Of a stretch of 52,278 nt of DNA, positions 35,023 through 44,961 are shown one piece after another. A program made the translations under genes and the position numbers. Positions within the stretch are counted from its first letter, which is position 1. Each line of letters begins with the position of its first letter. The notes beneath the pieces are model-generated. The model was not told the origin of the DNA. It saw only the letters and a program-made list of their open reading frames with translations, and did no database searches. The stretch comes from a bacterium (GTDB lineage Bacteria; SZUA-79; Acidulodesulfobacterales; Acidulodesulfobacteraceae), in the NCBI GenBank assembly GCA_021845685.1, contig JAJZVN010000012.1:1-52278 (forward strand), read 5' to 3'.

Positions 35023-36369
35023 TTACTTTCCTTCCAAGAATCTTGCTACATAGCCTATGTCAACTTTGCCGGAAACATAATTGCCGTCATTAAGAATCCT
35101 TTTGATAAATGGAATGTTTGTTTCAATTCCTTCAATCCAGAATTCATTTAATGCGCTTTTTAGTTTATTAATTGCGGCAGTTCTTGAAGTGTCATAAACT
35201 ATTAACTTACCGAGAAGGGAGTCGTAATAAGGCTCAACTTTATATCCGCAGTATGCAAAATCATCAACTCTTACATTTACTCCGCCTGGCTTATTGTACA
35301 TAGTGATAAGCCCGGGAGACGGCTTAAAATCACGAGAATTTTCGGCATTAATTCTAACTTCTATACTATGCCCTTTAATTTTAATATCTTCCTGTTTTAT
35401 TTTAAGTTTATCTCCGTTTGCAATTTTAATCTGTTCTTTGATGATATCAATACCAGTCACAAATTCTGTAACAGGATGTTCAACCTGAACCCTTGTGTTG
35501 ACTTCCATAAAATAAAAATCGTTATCGCCTGATAGAAGAAACTCAAATGTTGCTGCATTAACATATTTGATTTCTTTTAAAACCTTAGTTATAGCTTCTC
35601 CCATTTTTTTTCTCATAGATGCTTTAACGGCAATTGAAGGACTTTCTTCTATTATTTTTTGATGCCTTCTCTGAATAGAACAATCTCTTTCTCCAAGATA
35701 TACTGCATTTCCATATTTGTCCGCAAGAACCTGAAATTCTATATGCCTTGGATCTTCGCAAAATTTTTCAAGATAAACATCTTTGTCACCAAAAAAAGTT
35801 AGGGCTTCCTGCCTTGCTTGATGGTAAGCCTGATTTAAATGAGCAGGGGAGAGCACCATTCTTATACCTTTTCCTCCGCCTCCCATCGACGCTTTCAAAA
35901 CTAAAGGATATCCTATGTCATCGGCAGCTTTTTTTAAACCTTCCTCATCATCTTCTCCTATATTGCCGCTTCCAGGAAGCACAGGAATACCGAGACTTGA
36001 AACAAGTTTTCTGGCATTGCGTTTATTACCAAGCATATTCATGTTTTCAGCAGTAGGACCTATAAATTTAATTCCACAATTTTCGCTAATTTCTGAAAAA
36101 TTGGGGTTTTCCGACAAAAATCCGTATCCGGGATGAATTGCTTCACTATCGGTAACTTCGGCCGCCGATATTATTGAAGATATATTTAAGTAACTCTTGG
36201 AAGACTGCGGAGGACCTATACATATAGATTCATCGGCATATTTTACATGAAGACTTTTCTTATCGGCGGTTGAATAAACTGCCACAGTTTTAATTCCCAT
36301 TTCCCTACATGCCCTAATAATTCTAACGGCAATTTCACCTCTATTGGCAATTAAAATTTTTCTAAACAT
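35023..36369 (-). CDS. accC: Biotin carboxylase subunit of acetyl-CoA carboxylase
   Basis: A 448-residue ATP-grasp enzyme that carboxylates biotin on AccB for malonyl-CoA synthesis. KILIANRGEIAVRIIRACRE (4-23) opens the pre-ATP-grasp domain. ASMGGGGKGIRMV is the glycine-rich ATP loop; YLGERDCSIQRRHQKIIEE and EVNTRVQVEHPVTE carry active-site residues. The length is standard. It is downstream of accB on the same strand with a 76-base gap. Confidence 0.97.
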   Translation of the reverse strand: MFRKILIANRGEIAVRIIRACREMGIKTVAVYSTADKKSLHVKYADESICIGPPQSSKSYLNISSIISAAEVTDSEAIHPGYGFLSENPNFSEISENCGIKFIGPTAENMNMLGNKRNARKLVSSLGIPVLPGSGNIGEDDEEGLKKAADDIGYPLVLKASMGGGGKGIRMVLSPAHLNQAYHQARQEALTFFGDKDVYLEKFCEDPRHIEFQVLADKYGNAVYLGERDCSIQRRHQKIIEESPSIAVKASMRKKMGEAITKVLKEIKYVNAATFEFLLSGDNDFYFMEVNTRVQVEHPVTEFVTGIDIIKEQIKIANGDKLKIKQEDIKIKGHSIEVRINAENSRDFKPSPGLITMYNKPGGVNVRVDDFAYCGYKVEPYYDSLLGKLIVYDTSRTAAINKLKSALNEFWIEGIETNIPFIKRILNDGNYVSGKVDIGYVARFLEGK

Positions 36370-36445
36370 ATATTATTATATTTTATATTATTCTATTTAT
36401 GTTTTTTGATATTCTTATATTTTTATTATTTAAAACAGACTAAAA

Positions 36446-36976
36446 CTAAACAGGCTCGACTATAAAAAGAGGCTGTCCGTATTCTACAACCTGACCGTTT
36501 TCTGCAAGAATTGATACAATACGGCATTTTATATCCACTTCTATTTCATTCATAAGTTTCATAGCCTCAATAATACACACAGCACTATTTTTTTCTACTA
36601 TTGAGTTAACCTCTACAAAAGAGGGTTTATCCGGAGCGGATGACCTGTAAAATGCACCGACAAAAGGAGATACTATTTCTTTGAATTTGGAAACATCTTC
36701 TTTAATTCCGACAATTGTATCTATTTCTTGAGTATGCGATGCTTGATTAGATATATTTGATAATGCTGTAGCCTCTGCCTCAGATATCTGTTCGTCGGCA
36801 AACTTGTCATGATTTTTTTCTTGCCGCTTATTATTTTTTATGTTTTTATAGTCCCTAAAATCAAAATCTTCATCTAATTTAATCTTTATTTCTTCATCGC
36901 CTTTTTTATAATAAAATTCGCCAATTTTATTTGACTTTATGAATTTTACAATGTCTTTAACGTCTTTAATATTCAT
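36446..36976 (-). CDS. accB: Biotin carboxyl carrier protein of acetyl-CoA carboxylase
   Basis: 176 residues: a short N-terminal helix region (1-35), a flexible polar linker (about 36-100) and a biotinyl domain with FVGAFYRSSAPDKPSF and the biotin-accepting Lys140 in EAMKLMNEIE. The linker is Lys/Asn/Asp-rich rather than the usual Ala/Pro-rich thumb. The gene order peptidase, efp, accB, accC is a common bacterial arrangement and supports the assignment. Confidence 0.96.
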   Translation of the reverse strand: MNIKDVKDIVKFIKSNKIGEFYYKKGDEEIKIKLDEDFDFRDYKNIKNNKRQEKNHDKFADEQISEAEATALSNISNQASHTQEIDTIVGIKEDVSKFKEIVSPFVGAFYRSSAPDKPSFVEVNSIVEKNSAVCIIEAMKLMNEIEVDIKCRIVSILAENGQVVEYGQPLFIVEPV

Positions 36977-37212
36977 AATATTTTTATATTAATTAATTGA
37001 ATTGATAATAAATTAAATAATTTATTGATTTTTGATTAACTTCATTGTATTTATTTAAAGTATTTATTCAAAAACTTCCGTTTTCAAAATAAGTTAATGC
37101 CGATTATTAATTATATTTACATTATTGCGCTTATTTAGAAACATTGATATTGATAATAATGTTTATCTAAACATCACAACATCACATCTCTTGTTTTAAT
37201 ACCAATTTGCGC

Positions 37213-37776
37213 TTATTTAGAAACCCTTTCAATATATGACTTATTTCTTGTATCAACTTTTATTACATCGCCTTCATTAATAAATAAAGGAACATTTATT
37301 ACGAGTTTTGTTTCAAGCACCGCAGGTTTGGTAGCCCCAGAGACAGTATCTCCTTTTATGCCCGGTTCAGTGCTTGCAATTTTTAAATCTAAAAAATTAG
37401 GAACATCAATATTAATTGGCTTATTGTTATAATATAAAACATTTACCGTAATATTTTCAAGAAGAAAACCTTCGTTATCTCCTACTGTTTCTTTGCTGAA
37501 TTTTATCTGGTCATACGTTTCGTTATCCATAAATACATATTCATCGCCTTCTGCATACAAATACTGCATATTTTTTTCTTCAATATTCGGCGTTTCTACT
37601 TTTTCGCCCGCTCTTAAAGTCCTGTCAATAACCCTTCCGTTAATTAAATTTTTTAATTTTGTTCTGACAAATGCACCTCCTTTACCCGGTTTTACATGCT
37701 GAAAATCAATAATTTCAAAAGGCTCCTTTTCAAATTCTATTCGAAGTCCTTTTTTAAAATCTGTTGTTGAATACAC
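37213..37776 (-). CDS. efp: Translation elongation factor P
   Basis: 187 residues in three beta domains; relieves ribosome stalling at polyproline. The loop residue that reaches the P-site is Lys32 in HVKPGKGGAFVRTK (27-40), the type that can be beta-lysylated. The C-terminal signature is present (LVINVPLFINEGDVIKVDTR). It lies between the peptidase (upstream) and accB. The ribosome-binding site is GGAGG. Confidence 0.97.
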   Translation of the reverse strand: MYSTTDFKKGLRIEFEKEPFEIIDFQHVKPGKGGAFVRTKLKNLINGRVIDRTLRAGEKVETPNIEEKNMQYLYAEGDEYVFMDNETYDQIKFSKETVGDNEGFLLENITVNVLYYNNKPINIDVPNFLDLKIASTEPGIKGDTVSGATKPAVLETKLVINVPLFINEGDVIKVDTRNKSYIERVSK

Positions 37777-37894
37777 AAAAATCCTCCATTGATATTAATT
37801 AACAATTTTCTGATATTATAAATACCTAACATATACTTTAAATGAAAGTAAATTAAAAATCAATACAAAATTGAAAAAATTTGATAAATAAATT

Positions 37895-39151
37895 TTATTC
37901 AATAAATCGGCTAATTTTATCTTTTTTTATTGTTGTTATTATTTCAGCGCCGTCTTTAGCAACTAAGCACATATCTTCAATTCTAACTCCGCCGAATCCC
38001 TCAATGTAAACGCCCGGTTCAATTGTAAACACCATCCCTTCTTGAATAATATCTTCATTTTTAAACGACACATAAGGATATTCATGTATATCAAGTCCTA
38101 CTCCATGTCCAAGCGAATGGGTAAAATATTGTCCATATCCTTTTTTGCCGATATAATCCCTTGCTATCTTATCTAATTCGCAAAATTTAAGTCCAGGTTT
38201 TATACTTGATATAGCTAATTGCTGAGCGGCATAAACCGTTTCATATATATCTATAAATTTTCTATCCGGAGTCCCAAAAAACAAAGTAACTGTTTCATCA
38301 CTATTATAATGATTGTATTTGGCGCCAAAATCGCATAAAAGTATATTGTCTTTTCCATCATTTATAATATTGCCGTCTAAAGGTACGCCGTGAGGCATAG
38401 CGGAACGCTCTGCTTTAAGAACAATAGTTTCAAAAGCCGCATTTTCAGAACTGCCGAAATTTAAAAGATTGATTTTGTAATTATTTGCAACATCCAATTC
38501 TGTAATTTTTTTTCCTGAAATAAAACTTTCGGTAATATTTTTAATCGCATAGGACATTGATCGTTCTGCGATAGATACAGCTTTTTTTATATTTTTAATT
38601 TCTTCTTCCGTTTTAAAACTTCTTAATTTTAGCAGAAGATTGTGCGCAGGCATAAGTTTAAAATCTTTTAATTCTTTTTTGAATCCAAGATATTCTTCAT
38701 AAGTAAAATATAAAGATTCAAAAAGAATAATATTTTTAGATTTTAATTTAAACTCTGATTTTAAATTTGAGGCTATATCTTTATAAAGTTCTTTAAAACA
38801 TTTTATATTTATTGTGTTTTTATTTTTATAATTTTGGATATACTTTATATTTATATCTGCATTATTGACACTGCGATATTTATCATCATCATTTATATTA
38901 TTATAGCCTATGATATTCTTAACCGTTTCATTGACTGCCCTTTCATAATATCTGCCGTCAACATATAAATTGGCAACGCCATTTTTTGACATAAAAAGAT
39001 AGCAGTCTTCACCTGAATATCCTGTAATATAAAAAACATTAGAGGGATGCTTTATTAAAATCCCCTCGGCTTGTCTTGAATTTATCAAATTACAAATGTT
39101 GATTTTATTGTTTAAATCCATTTTAATCTTATTAACCACCTTTTTAACCAC
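37895..39151 (-). CDS. pepP: M24-family Xaa-Pro aminopeptidase/dipeptidase
   Basis: 418 residues with a creatinase-like N-terminal domain and a pita-bread metallopeptidase. Metal ligands are visible in LLCDFGAKYNHYNSDETV (two Asp), HSLGHGVGLDIHEYP (His), FTIEPGVYIEGFGG (Glu) and GVRIEDMC (Glu). It cleaves X-Pro bonds. The charged segment about 85-125 is longer than usual. The frame opens with GTG at 39151; an ATG ten codons later, behind AAGGTGG, is an alternative start. It is first in the efp-accB-accC cluster. Confidence 0.9.
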   Translation of the reverse strand: MVKKVVNKIKMDLNNKINICNLINSRQAEGILIKHPSNVFYITGYSGEDCYLFMSKNGVANLYVDGRYYERAVNETVKNIIGYNNINDDDKYRSVNNADINIKYIQNYKNKNTINIKCFKELYKDIASNLKSEFKLKSKNIILFESLYFTYEEYLGFKKELKDFKLMPAHNLLLKLRSFKTEEEIKNIKKAVSIAERSMSYAIKNITESFISGKKITELDVANNYKINLLNFGSSENAAFETIVLKAERSAMPHGVPLDGNIINDGKDNILLCDFGAKYNHYNSDETVTLFFGTPDRKFIDIYETVYAAQQLAISSIKPGLKFCELDKIARDYIGKKGYGQYFTHSLGHGVGLDIHEYPYVSFKNEDIIQEGMVFTIEPGVYIEGFGGVRIEDMCLVAKDGAEIITTIKKDKISRFIE

Positions 39152-39311
39152 CCCCGATTAACTTAAATTTTACTCTCTTATTTTATTCAAGTCAATTGGC
39201 GAGCTAATCCTAAAATTGCTGATAGAGATTATTGATTTAGCAATTAGAATATTTATAAGTTGATAAAAATTAGCATATTTCTATTTTGCTTTGGCAAATT
39301 TTCCTCTTGAC

Positions 39312-39339
39312 TTGACTTTCAACAATGTTGACTTATAAT
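39312..39339 (+). promoter_or_regulatory. Near-consensus sigma-70 promoter for the TPR protein
   Basis: TTGACT (39312-39317), a 16-base spacer and TATAAT (39334-39339), 78 bases before the ATG. A half-end of the family 1 MITE (CCTAAAATTGCTGATAGAGA) lies about 85 bases upstream of the -35. Confidence 0.7.
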
Positions 39340-39416
39340 ATATTTATGGATAGATTAAAATAATATTAAATTAAAAAATAAACTTATTTAATTAGTATTT
39401 AATTAGGAGGATAAAA

Positions 39417-40352
39417 ATGATTAAGATGAAGTATATTTCATTATTAGTTTTAGCTTTTATATTTACCTTTAGTGTTAAGGCTTATGCCTATAATTCCTTA
39501 GTTAATCAATGCTTTAGCCGCATTGACTCCCAGTCTTATATGTCCGCAAAAAAGTTGGGACTTATGGCAGTAGAAAACAATTATAAAAGTTTCAATGCTC
39601 GTTTGTGTCTGGGGGAAGCTAACGAAAATCTTGGCAACTATAAAGTCGCAATAAGCGAGTTTAGTTTTGCGATTCCAGCTGCTAACAATAAAACGAGGAA
39701 GATGCTTGTTTATAACTGGTTAGGTTCGGCGTATCATAATATAGGAAATCAAAAAGAGGCGTTCAAGTATGATTCTATGTCGCTTGCGCTTGCGAGAAAA
39801 GCTAATGACACAAGCCTTGAGAGCAATGATTTAAATAATATAGGAACTATATATTTATCTGAAGGAAGATATGCAAAGTCACTTCATTATTATAAGGAAT
39901 CTTTACCATTGCATGTGACTGCGAGCGGCTTAGCCGTTACCTACGGTAATATAGGCGTGGCTTATTATGGAATGGGAAATTGTCCAGAAGCCGTAAAATA
40001 TCAAACAAAGGCGCTAAATTTGCTAAATTCGGACAAAAACAAAAATGGCGGAGATTATTATGTAACTGCAGTGAATCTTATAAATCTCGGCGGCGATAAT
40101 ATATGTACTAAAAATTATTCCAGGGCTAAAATTGATATTACAGAAGGACTCACAATGGTGAAAAAGATAGGCGCTAAAAAATGGATAGCGACAGGTTATA
40201 GATATTTGGGCAGACTTTATAGAAACGAAGGCAATAATAAAAAATCTTTATTTTATTACAGAAAAGCTCATAAAATGTTTAGAGTCATCGGAAGTTCCGG
40301 AAGAGCGCATGATACTCTTATGATGATAAATAAAATAAAAGAGAACAGATAA
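39417..40352 (+). CDS. Secreted tetratricopeptide-repeat protein
   Basis: 311 residues with a signal peptide (about 1-24, ending AYA). Five to six TPR units follow, e.g. NWLGSAYHNIGNQKEAFKYD, NNIGTIYLSEGRYAKSLHYY, GNIGVAYYGMGNCPEAVKYQ and RYLGRLYRNEGNNKKSLFYY. TPR arrays bind proteins; this one should be periplasmic. An excellent AGGAGG site and a good promoter suggest solid expression. No partner is identifiable nearby. Confidence 0.85.
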   Translation: MIKMKYISLLVLAFIFTFSVKAYAYNSLVNQCFSRIDSQSYMSAKKLGLMAVENNYKSFNARLCLGEANENLGNYKVAISEFSFAIPAANNKTRKMLVYNWLGSAYHNIGNQKEAFKYDSMSLALARKANDTSLESNDLNNIGTIYLSEGRYAKSLHYYKESLPLHVTASGLAVTYGNIGVAYYGMGNCPEAVKYQTKALNLLNSDKNKNGGDYYVTAVNLINLGGDNICTKNYSRAKIDITEGLTMVKKIGAKKWIATGYRYLGRLYRNEGNNKKSLFYYRKAHKMFRVIGSSGRAHDTLMMINKIKENR

Positions 40353-40520
40353 TTCATACAATAATAACCATTACAGAAATAGAAATAGAATTAAATTAGT
40401 TTGTCTTAAAATTAAATTGTCTCAATTTAATTTTAAATAGCTTAATTTATTAATTGAGGGTCATTTATTAAGCCATAAAAACTAAATTATTCTATATTCT
40501 ATTTCTGCTAAGTTGGAAAA

Positions 40521-40778
40521 TTAAACTGATTTTATTGATTTTGTCTTATAAATCTCAATTTTATCAAGTAAACTATTAAGTAAACTAATTTTAGCGGCAA
40601 TAGCTTCTTTTTTTTTATTTTTTTCGCTTAATATTAAGTTTTGCATATCTTTAATCTTATCTACCAACTCTGCATCAAGAGAATTTTCTTTTAGCAGTTC
40701 TATATAAATGGTAAGCGCCTTGTTATAATGTCCTTGCGATTCATAAATTTCAGCAAATGTTTTAGTTTTTTGTTCCAT
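40521..40778 (-). CDS. Small TPR-like protein
   Basis: 85 residues: one TPR-type helix pair (TFAEIYESQGHYNKALTIYI and LKENSLDAELVDKI) followed by a Lys-rich helix likely to form a coiled coil. Small proteins of this form occur in deltaproteobacterial genomes as uncharacterised ORFs. No signal peptide. It stands alone and converges on the secreted TPR gene. Confidence 0.65.
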   Translation of the reverse strand: MEQKTKTFAEIYESQGHYNKALTIYIELLKENSLDAELVDKIKDMQNLILSEKNKKKEAIAAKISLLNSLLDKIEIYKTKSIKSV

Positions 40779-40906
40779 AATTTTATTTGTTTTTTTATTA
40801 AAATTAATTAGTTTTTTTATTGTTTATCGTTTATCACAATTTAAATTATACAATATTTAAATTATATAATGCTTATTTAAATTATTTTAATTTATTTATT
40901 TAAATA

Positions 40907-41064
40907 TTAACCCGACTTCACCATAATTAACAGCAGCATATCGATATTACTATATTTATGGGGGCAATAAAAATGTCTATGGGGACTGCAAAATAAAAAA
41001 TAAAATACACATAATATCAATAAGTTATAATTTTATAATAATAAAAACGGTGAAGTTGAGTTAA
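40907..41064. repeat. MITE-like element, family 2, copy A
   Basis: 158 bp with 16-bp terminal inverted repeats TTAACCCGACTTCACC and (inverted) TTAACTCAACTTCACC. The interior contains CATATCGATATTACTATATT and GGGGACTGCAAAATAAAAAA, both shared with copies at 42220-42382 (inverted) and 45902-46055. It fills most of the 40779-41099 gap. Confidence 0.78.
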
Positions 41065-41099
41065 GTAAATTAATTTTTATTTTTTTAAATATAATTTTA

Positions 41100-42182
41100 T
41101 TATAGTAAATTTTCTAAAAATTTATAAATAAATGTAAAGTCAAGTTTTTCAAATTTAAAACTTCCTATGCTATTAATCAAAACAAATTTAATTGATTTAT
41201 CTTCTACTTTTTTATCAAGTTTCATCGCATTAATATATTCTTCGGGAGTAAATTTTGGAATTTCCGTAGGAAGTCCCGATTTTTTAATTAGCGTTTCAAG
41301 CATATCAACTGTTTCATTGCCGCAAAGATTTAATTCTTTGGATAATTTAGATGCAAATACCATTCCTATGGAAATGGCCTCTCCGTGTTTTATATTGTCG
41401 TAATTATAAAGAGTTTCAATTGCATGCCCGAGACTGTGCCCGAAATTTAAAACTGATCTGAATCCGTTTTCCTTTTCATCTTTATTCACAACATCTGCTT
41501 TTATTGAACAAGATCTTTCAATTATATGTATTAAAGATTGTTTATCTTTTAACATTATTTTATCAAGATTGTTCTCTATATACAAGAATAAATCTTTATC
41601 AAGAACAGCACCGTATTTTATAACTTCTGCAAAACCGTTTATTAGTTCTATCTTATCCAAAGAATTAAGAAAATCAACATCAATGATTACAATTTTCGGC
41701 TGATAAAAAGCTCCTATCAGATTTTTCCCCGAAGGATGGTCTATGCCAGTTTTTCCTCCTACGGAAGAATCTACATCGGATAGAAGCGTGGTAGGAATTT
41801 GTACAAAATTAACGCCTCGCAGATAAGAAGCTGAGGCATATCCCGCAAGATCTCCTATTACTCCGCCGCCAAAAGCAATTATATAATCCGATCTTTCAAA
41901 TCTGTTCTTGATTAGTTCATCGTAAATATACGATAAATATTTAATGCTTTTAGCTATCTCGCCATCAGGAAGAACTATAAAAACAGGTTCAATACCTGCG
42001 CTATTTAATGAATTGCTGATTGAAAAACCGTATAAATCATTGACGGTTTTGCATGTTACGATACATGCTCTTTTTTTAATTCCGATAGATTCTAAAATAG
42101 TTCCTATAGAAATATTTGAATTAATTAATATATCATAGCTTGCATCCTTTGCCGAATGAGACAAATCTACTTTTATTTTCAT
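41100..42182 (-). CDS. aroB: 3-dehydroquinate synthase
   Basis: Second enzyme of the shikimate pathway, using NAD and a divalent metal to cyclise DAHP. FGGGVIGDLAGYASASYLRG, PTTLLSDVDSSVGGKTGIDH and the metal ligands in NGFAEVIKYG, NFGHSLGHAIE and IKHGEAISIG are all in order. 360 residues is the normal length. Flanked on both sides by family 2 repeat elements and not in an obvious aro operon. Confidence 0.96.
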   Translation of the reverse strand: MKIKVDLSHSAKDASYDILINSNISIGTILESIGIKKRACIVTCKTVNDLYGFSISNSLNSAGIEPVFIVLPDGEIAKSIKYLSYIYDELIKNRFERSDYIIAFGGGVIGDLAGYASASYLRGVNFVQIPTTLLSDVDSSVGGKTGIDHPSGKNLIGAFYQPKIVIIDVDFLNSLDKIELINGFAEVIKYGAVLDKDLFLYIENNLDKIMLKDKQSLIHIIERSCSIKADVVNKDEKENGFRSVLNFGHSLGHAIETLYNYDNIKHGEAISIGMVFASKLSKELNLCGNETVDMLETLIKKSGLPTEIPKFTPEEYINAMKLDKKVEDKSIKFVLINSIGSFKFEKLDFTFIYKFLENLL

Positions 42183-42219
42183 ATTATTTTATTTGTAATA
42201 ACTTACAATATAAAAAAAT

Positions 42220-42382
42220 TTAACCCGATTCTACTTCTGTTATTATTTATTATTAAAAATTATAACTTATTGATATTATGTCATTTTATTTTTTAGTTTG
42301 CAGTCCTAATATAAATTTGTGCTGTATCATAAAATATAATAATATCAACAGGTTGTTGTTAATTATGGTAAAATTGGGTTAA
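42220..42382. repeat. MITE-like element, family 2, copy B (inverted)
   Basis: 163 bp starting TTAACCCGATTCTACTT and ending in TGGGTTAA. The interior (TATAACTTATTGATATTATG, TTTTTTAGTTTGCAGTCC) is the reverse complement of copy A. It occupies the 42183-42515 gap, where no gene is seen. Confidence 0.75.
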
Positions 42383-42515
42383 AACTTTTCTAAAATTTTT
42401 TAAAATAAATTCTTTATTTTATTAATTACTATAATTGTTTATCTTTACCATTGAATTTTATAACTTTGCATGAAATATATTATATATTATTTTTTCTATA
42501 ATTAAATATTATATT

Positions 42516-42890
42516 TTAATCCAATATTTCCGGAGGTCTAATATTTTCAAACTCTTCATCGGTAAGCAGTCTTGATTTAGCTATAAAACGTATTCCGAGA
42601 GGAATCTCTAATGAAAAACTATTCCCTCTGCCTTTAACAATATCTATAGTTAAATGCATGTTCTTATAATATTCAAATTGGTCGGCCGCCATATAAAACT
42701 TGCATCCGTGAATTTCACCAAGCATTAAATCCCTGCTTCCTAAAATAAAATCGCCGACTGCAAAACACATTGGAGCAGAGCCGTCGCAACAGCCCCCGCT
42801 TTGATGAAATATTAATTCTCCGTGTTTTTCTATTAACCTGTCAATTATTGCTTTAGCTTCTTCAGTTATTGATATGCGTTCAAAATACAT
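42516..42890 (-). CDS. DUF779-family protein linked to aldehyde dehydrogenase
   Basis: 124 residues. The conserved HQSGGCCDGSAPMCF block holds three Cys; GEIHGCKFYMAADQF and SLEIPLGIRF follow, typical of DUF779. The family is commonly coded next to NAD-dependent acetaldehyde dehydrogenases, as here (the dehydrogenase lies upstream on the same strand), but its biochemical role is not established. The Cys cluster hints at metal binding or redox; that is inference. Confidence 0.88.
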   Translation of the reverse strand: MYFERISITEEAKAIIDRLIEKHGELIFHQSGGCCDGSAPMCFAVGDFILGSRDLMLGEIHGCKFYMAADQFEYYKNMHLTIDIVKGRGNSFSLEIPLGIRFIAKSRLLTDEEFENIRPPEILD

Positions 42891-42965
42891 GATATTTTAT
42901 TTGCCGATTTATTGGCAATCGGCAGGATAAACACTCCTTTATTTTATTTAATTATTAAGATTATT

Positions 42966-43076
42966 TACCTAACTTTTCCTTATTTTTTATGCAGGACATT
43001 TGAACTTCCTATTTTTATTAAATATTTTTATATTATTTTTATTTGTCCTGTATAAAATTCATAGAAAAGTTAGGTA
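42966..43076. repeat. Imperfect long inverted repeat (family 3)
   Basis: Arms 42966-43001 and 43041-43076 pair over about 36 bp, outer end TACCTAACTTTTCCTTATTT and inner end TGCAGGACATTT, with a few mismatches. A single arm (TGTCCTGCATAAAAAATAAG) recurs at about 51920-51939. It lies in the 42891-43283 gap. An ORF at 43000-43230 running through it is not convincing. Confidence 0.6.
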
Positions 43077-43283
43077 TTTAACGTTTACGCCAAAAAAAGT
43101 CATAATATATAATAACCCTATAAGAATAGTCAAATTTGCACGTTATTTAACATTTATTTTTTTAATTGAATTGCAATTCAATGTATCTATTTTGTTTTGT
43201 TTGTTTATCAAGTTTACCCGTTATCTTTAATCCTGCGATAGGATTTTATATTCTAAAGTTATTTATGTTTTTACGTCTTTTGA

Positions 43284-44780
43284 TTAAAAAAATCCTAAAG
43301 GGTCTTTACTATAAGACATTAATACATTTTTAATATGACGATATTGATTAAGCATCATCATGTGAGTTTCCCGTCCGATACCGGATTTTTTATATCCGCC
43401 AAATGAAGCATGCGCGGGATATAAATGATAGCAATTTACCCATACGCGCCCTGCCTGAATGCCTCTCGCAAATTTATTGACCTGATGAACATCGCGCGAC
43501 CATATGCCTGCACCTAACCCATATAGAGTGTCATTTGCAATATCCATTGCCTCAGCTTCATCCTTGAAGGTAGCAACGCTTAGCACGGGACCAAATATTT
43601 CTTCCTGAAAAATACGCATTTTATTGTTACCTTTAAATACAGTCGGCTTAATGTAATAGCCGTCGGGATATATCTTATTTGCGTAAACATCGCCGCCCGT
43701 CAAAACTTTAGCGCCCTCCTGCTTTCCGACATCAATATAATTTTTTATTTTTTCATATTGGTCAACTGAAACTTGCGCTCCCATCATAGTGGCAGAATCA
43801 AGCGGATCACCCATTTTTATAGCATCTATACGCTTTAAAGCCAGTTCCATAAACTCATCATAAATGTTTTCTTGAATTAGAGCACGAGATGGACATGTAC
43901 ATACTTCGCCTTGATTAAAAGCAAATAGTACTAAACCTTCAATTGCTTTACTAAGAAAATTATCATTTTTTGCCATTACGCTGTCAAAAAAGATATTAGG
44001 TGATTTACCGCCGAGTTCCAGTGTAACAGGAATTATGTTTTCGGATGCATACTGCATAATTAAACGACCTGTCGTAGTTTCTCCCGTAAATGCAATCTTT
44101 TTAATACCAGGATGTTTTGCAAGCGGTTTTCCTGCTTCAGGACCAAATCCGTTTACAACATTAATAACCCCTTCAGGCAAAATATCGGCTATCATTTCCA
44201 TAACACGCAGAATAGACACGGGTGTTTGTTCCGCAGGTTTCAATACAACGCAGTTACCTGCCGCTAAGGCAGGCGCCAACTTCCACGTTGCCATAAGAAT
44301 AGGAAAATTCCAAGGTATAATTTGTCCGACAACGCCTAAAGGCTCATGTATCTCCATTGATACCGTATTGGCGTCAAGATCAGCAACGGTGCCTGACTCA
44401 GCTCTAATCACACTTCCAAAATACCTAAAATGATCCACTGCCAACGGAATATCGGCTACAAGTGTTTCTCTTATAGCCTTGCCGTTATCCCATGCTTCTA
44501 TAATTGCAAGTTCTTCCAGATTTTTTTCTATTATATCAGCAATCTTAAAGAGCAGGCTGCTCTTTTCTGTAACAGAGGTTTTCCCCCATAACGCCGCGGC
44601 TTTCCATGCTGCAGCAACGGCAGCATCAATGTCTTTATTGTTAGACCTGGGTACTCTGGCAATTATACTGCCATCAACAGGTGAAATGTCGTCAAAATAT
44701 TCTCCGTCAATTGGTTTTATCCATTTGCCGCCAATATAATTTTCATATTGGTCCTTAAATTTCGGTTTATTATACAACAT
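43284..44780 (-). CDS. NAD-dependent aldehyde dehydrogenase (acetaldehyde type)
   Basis: 498-residue ALDH superfamily enzyme oxidising aldehydes to acids. Catalytic Cys294 lies in [14 protein letters not shown], general base Glu255 in [15 protein letters not shown] binding is shown by [20 protein letters not shown] and the FTGETTTG turn (231-238). It resembles ExaC/AcoD-type acetaldehyde dehydrogenases, which agrees with the DUF779 neighbour. GGAGG precedes the ATG. The G+C content is higher than in flanking genes, so relatively recent acquisition is possible. Confidence 0.93.
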   Translation of the reverse strand: MLYNKPKFKDQYENYIGGKWIKPIDGEYFDDISPVDGSIIARVPRSNNKDIDAAVAAAWKAAALWGKTSVTEKSSLLFKIADIIEKNLEELAIIEAWDNGKAIRETLVADIPLAVDHFRYFGSVIRAESGTVADLDANTVSMEIHEPLGVVGQIIPWNFPILMATWKLAPALAAGNCVVLKPAEQTPVSILRVMEMIADILPEGVINVVNGFGPEAGKPLAKHPGIKKIAFTGETTTGRLIMQYASENIIPVTLELGGKSPNIFFDSVMAKNDNFLSKAIEGLVLFAFNQGEVCTCPSRALIQENIYDEFMELALKRIDAIKMGDPLDSATMMGAQVSVDQYEKIKNYIDVGKQEGAKVLTGGDVYANKIYPDGYYIKPTVFKGNNKMRIFQEEIFGPVLSVATFKDEAEAMDIANDTLYGLGAGIWSRDVHQVNKFARGIQAGRVWVNCYHLYPAHASFGGYKKSGIGRETHMMMLNQYRHIKNVLMSYSKDPLGFF

Positions 44781-44961
44781 TGGTAACCTCCTTTAAAATT
44801 AAATTAATTTTAGTTTAGATATCTAAAATTTTACTTTAAAAAAAGTTAGTTTTAAATCGGCATTCTATTTATTTCAGTTAGGTGTTTTATTCATAAAAAA
44901 TTAGGTATTTAGTAATTATTTAGTAATTCAATATATTAATTTTATTTTAATATATTGAATT

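Noticed and set aside
43000-43230. 76-codon plus-strand frame between DUF779 and aldehyde dehydrogenase genes
   Set aside because: It runs through the long inverted repeat at 42966-43076, has no ribosome-binding site, and its Phe/Ile/Leu-rich composition only mirrors base composition.
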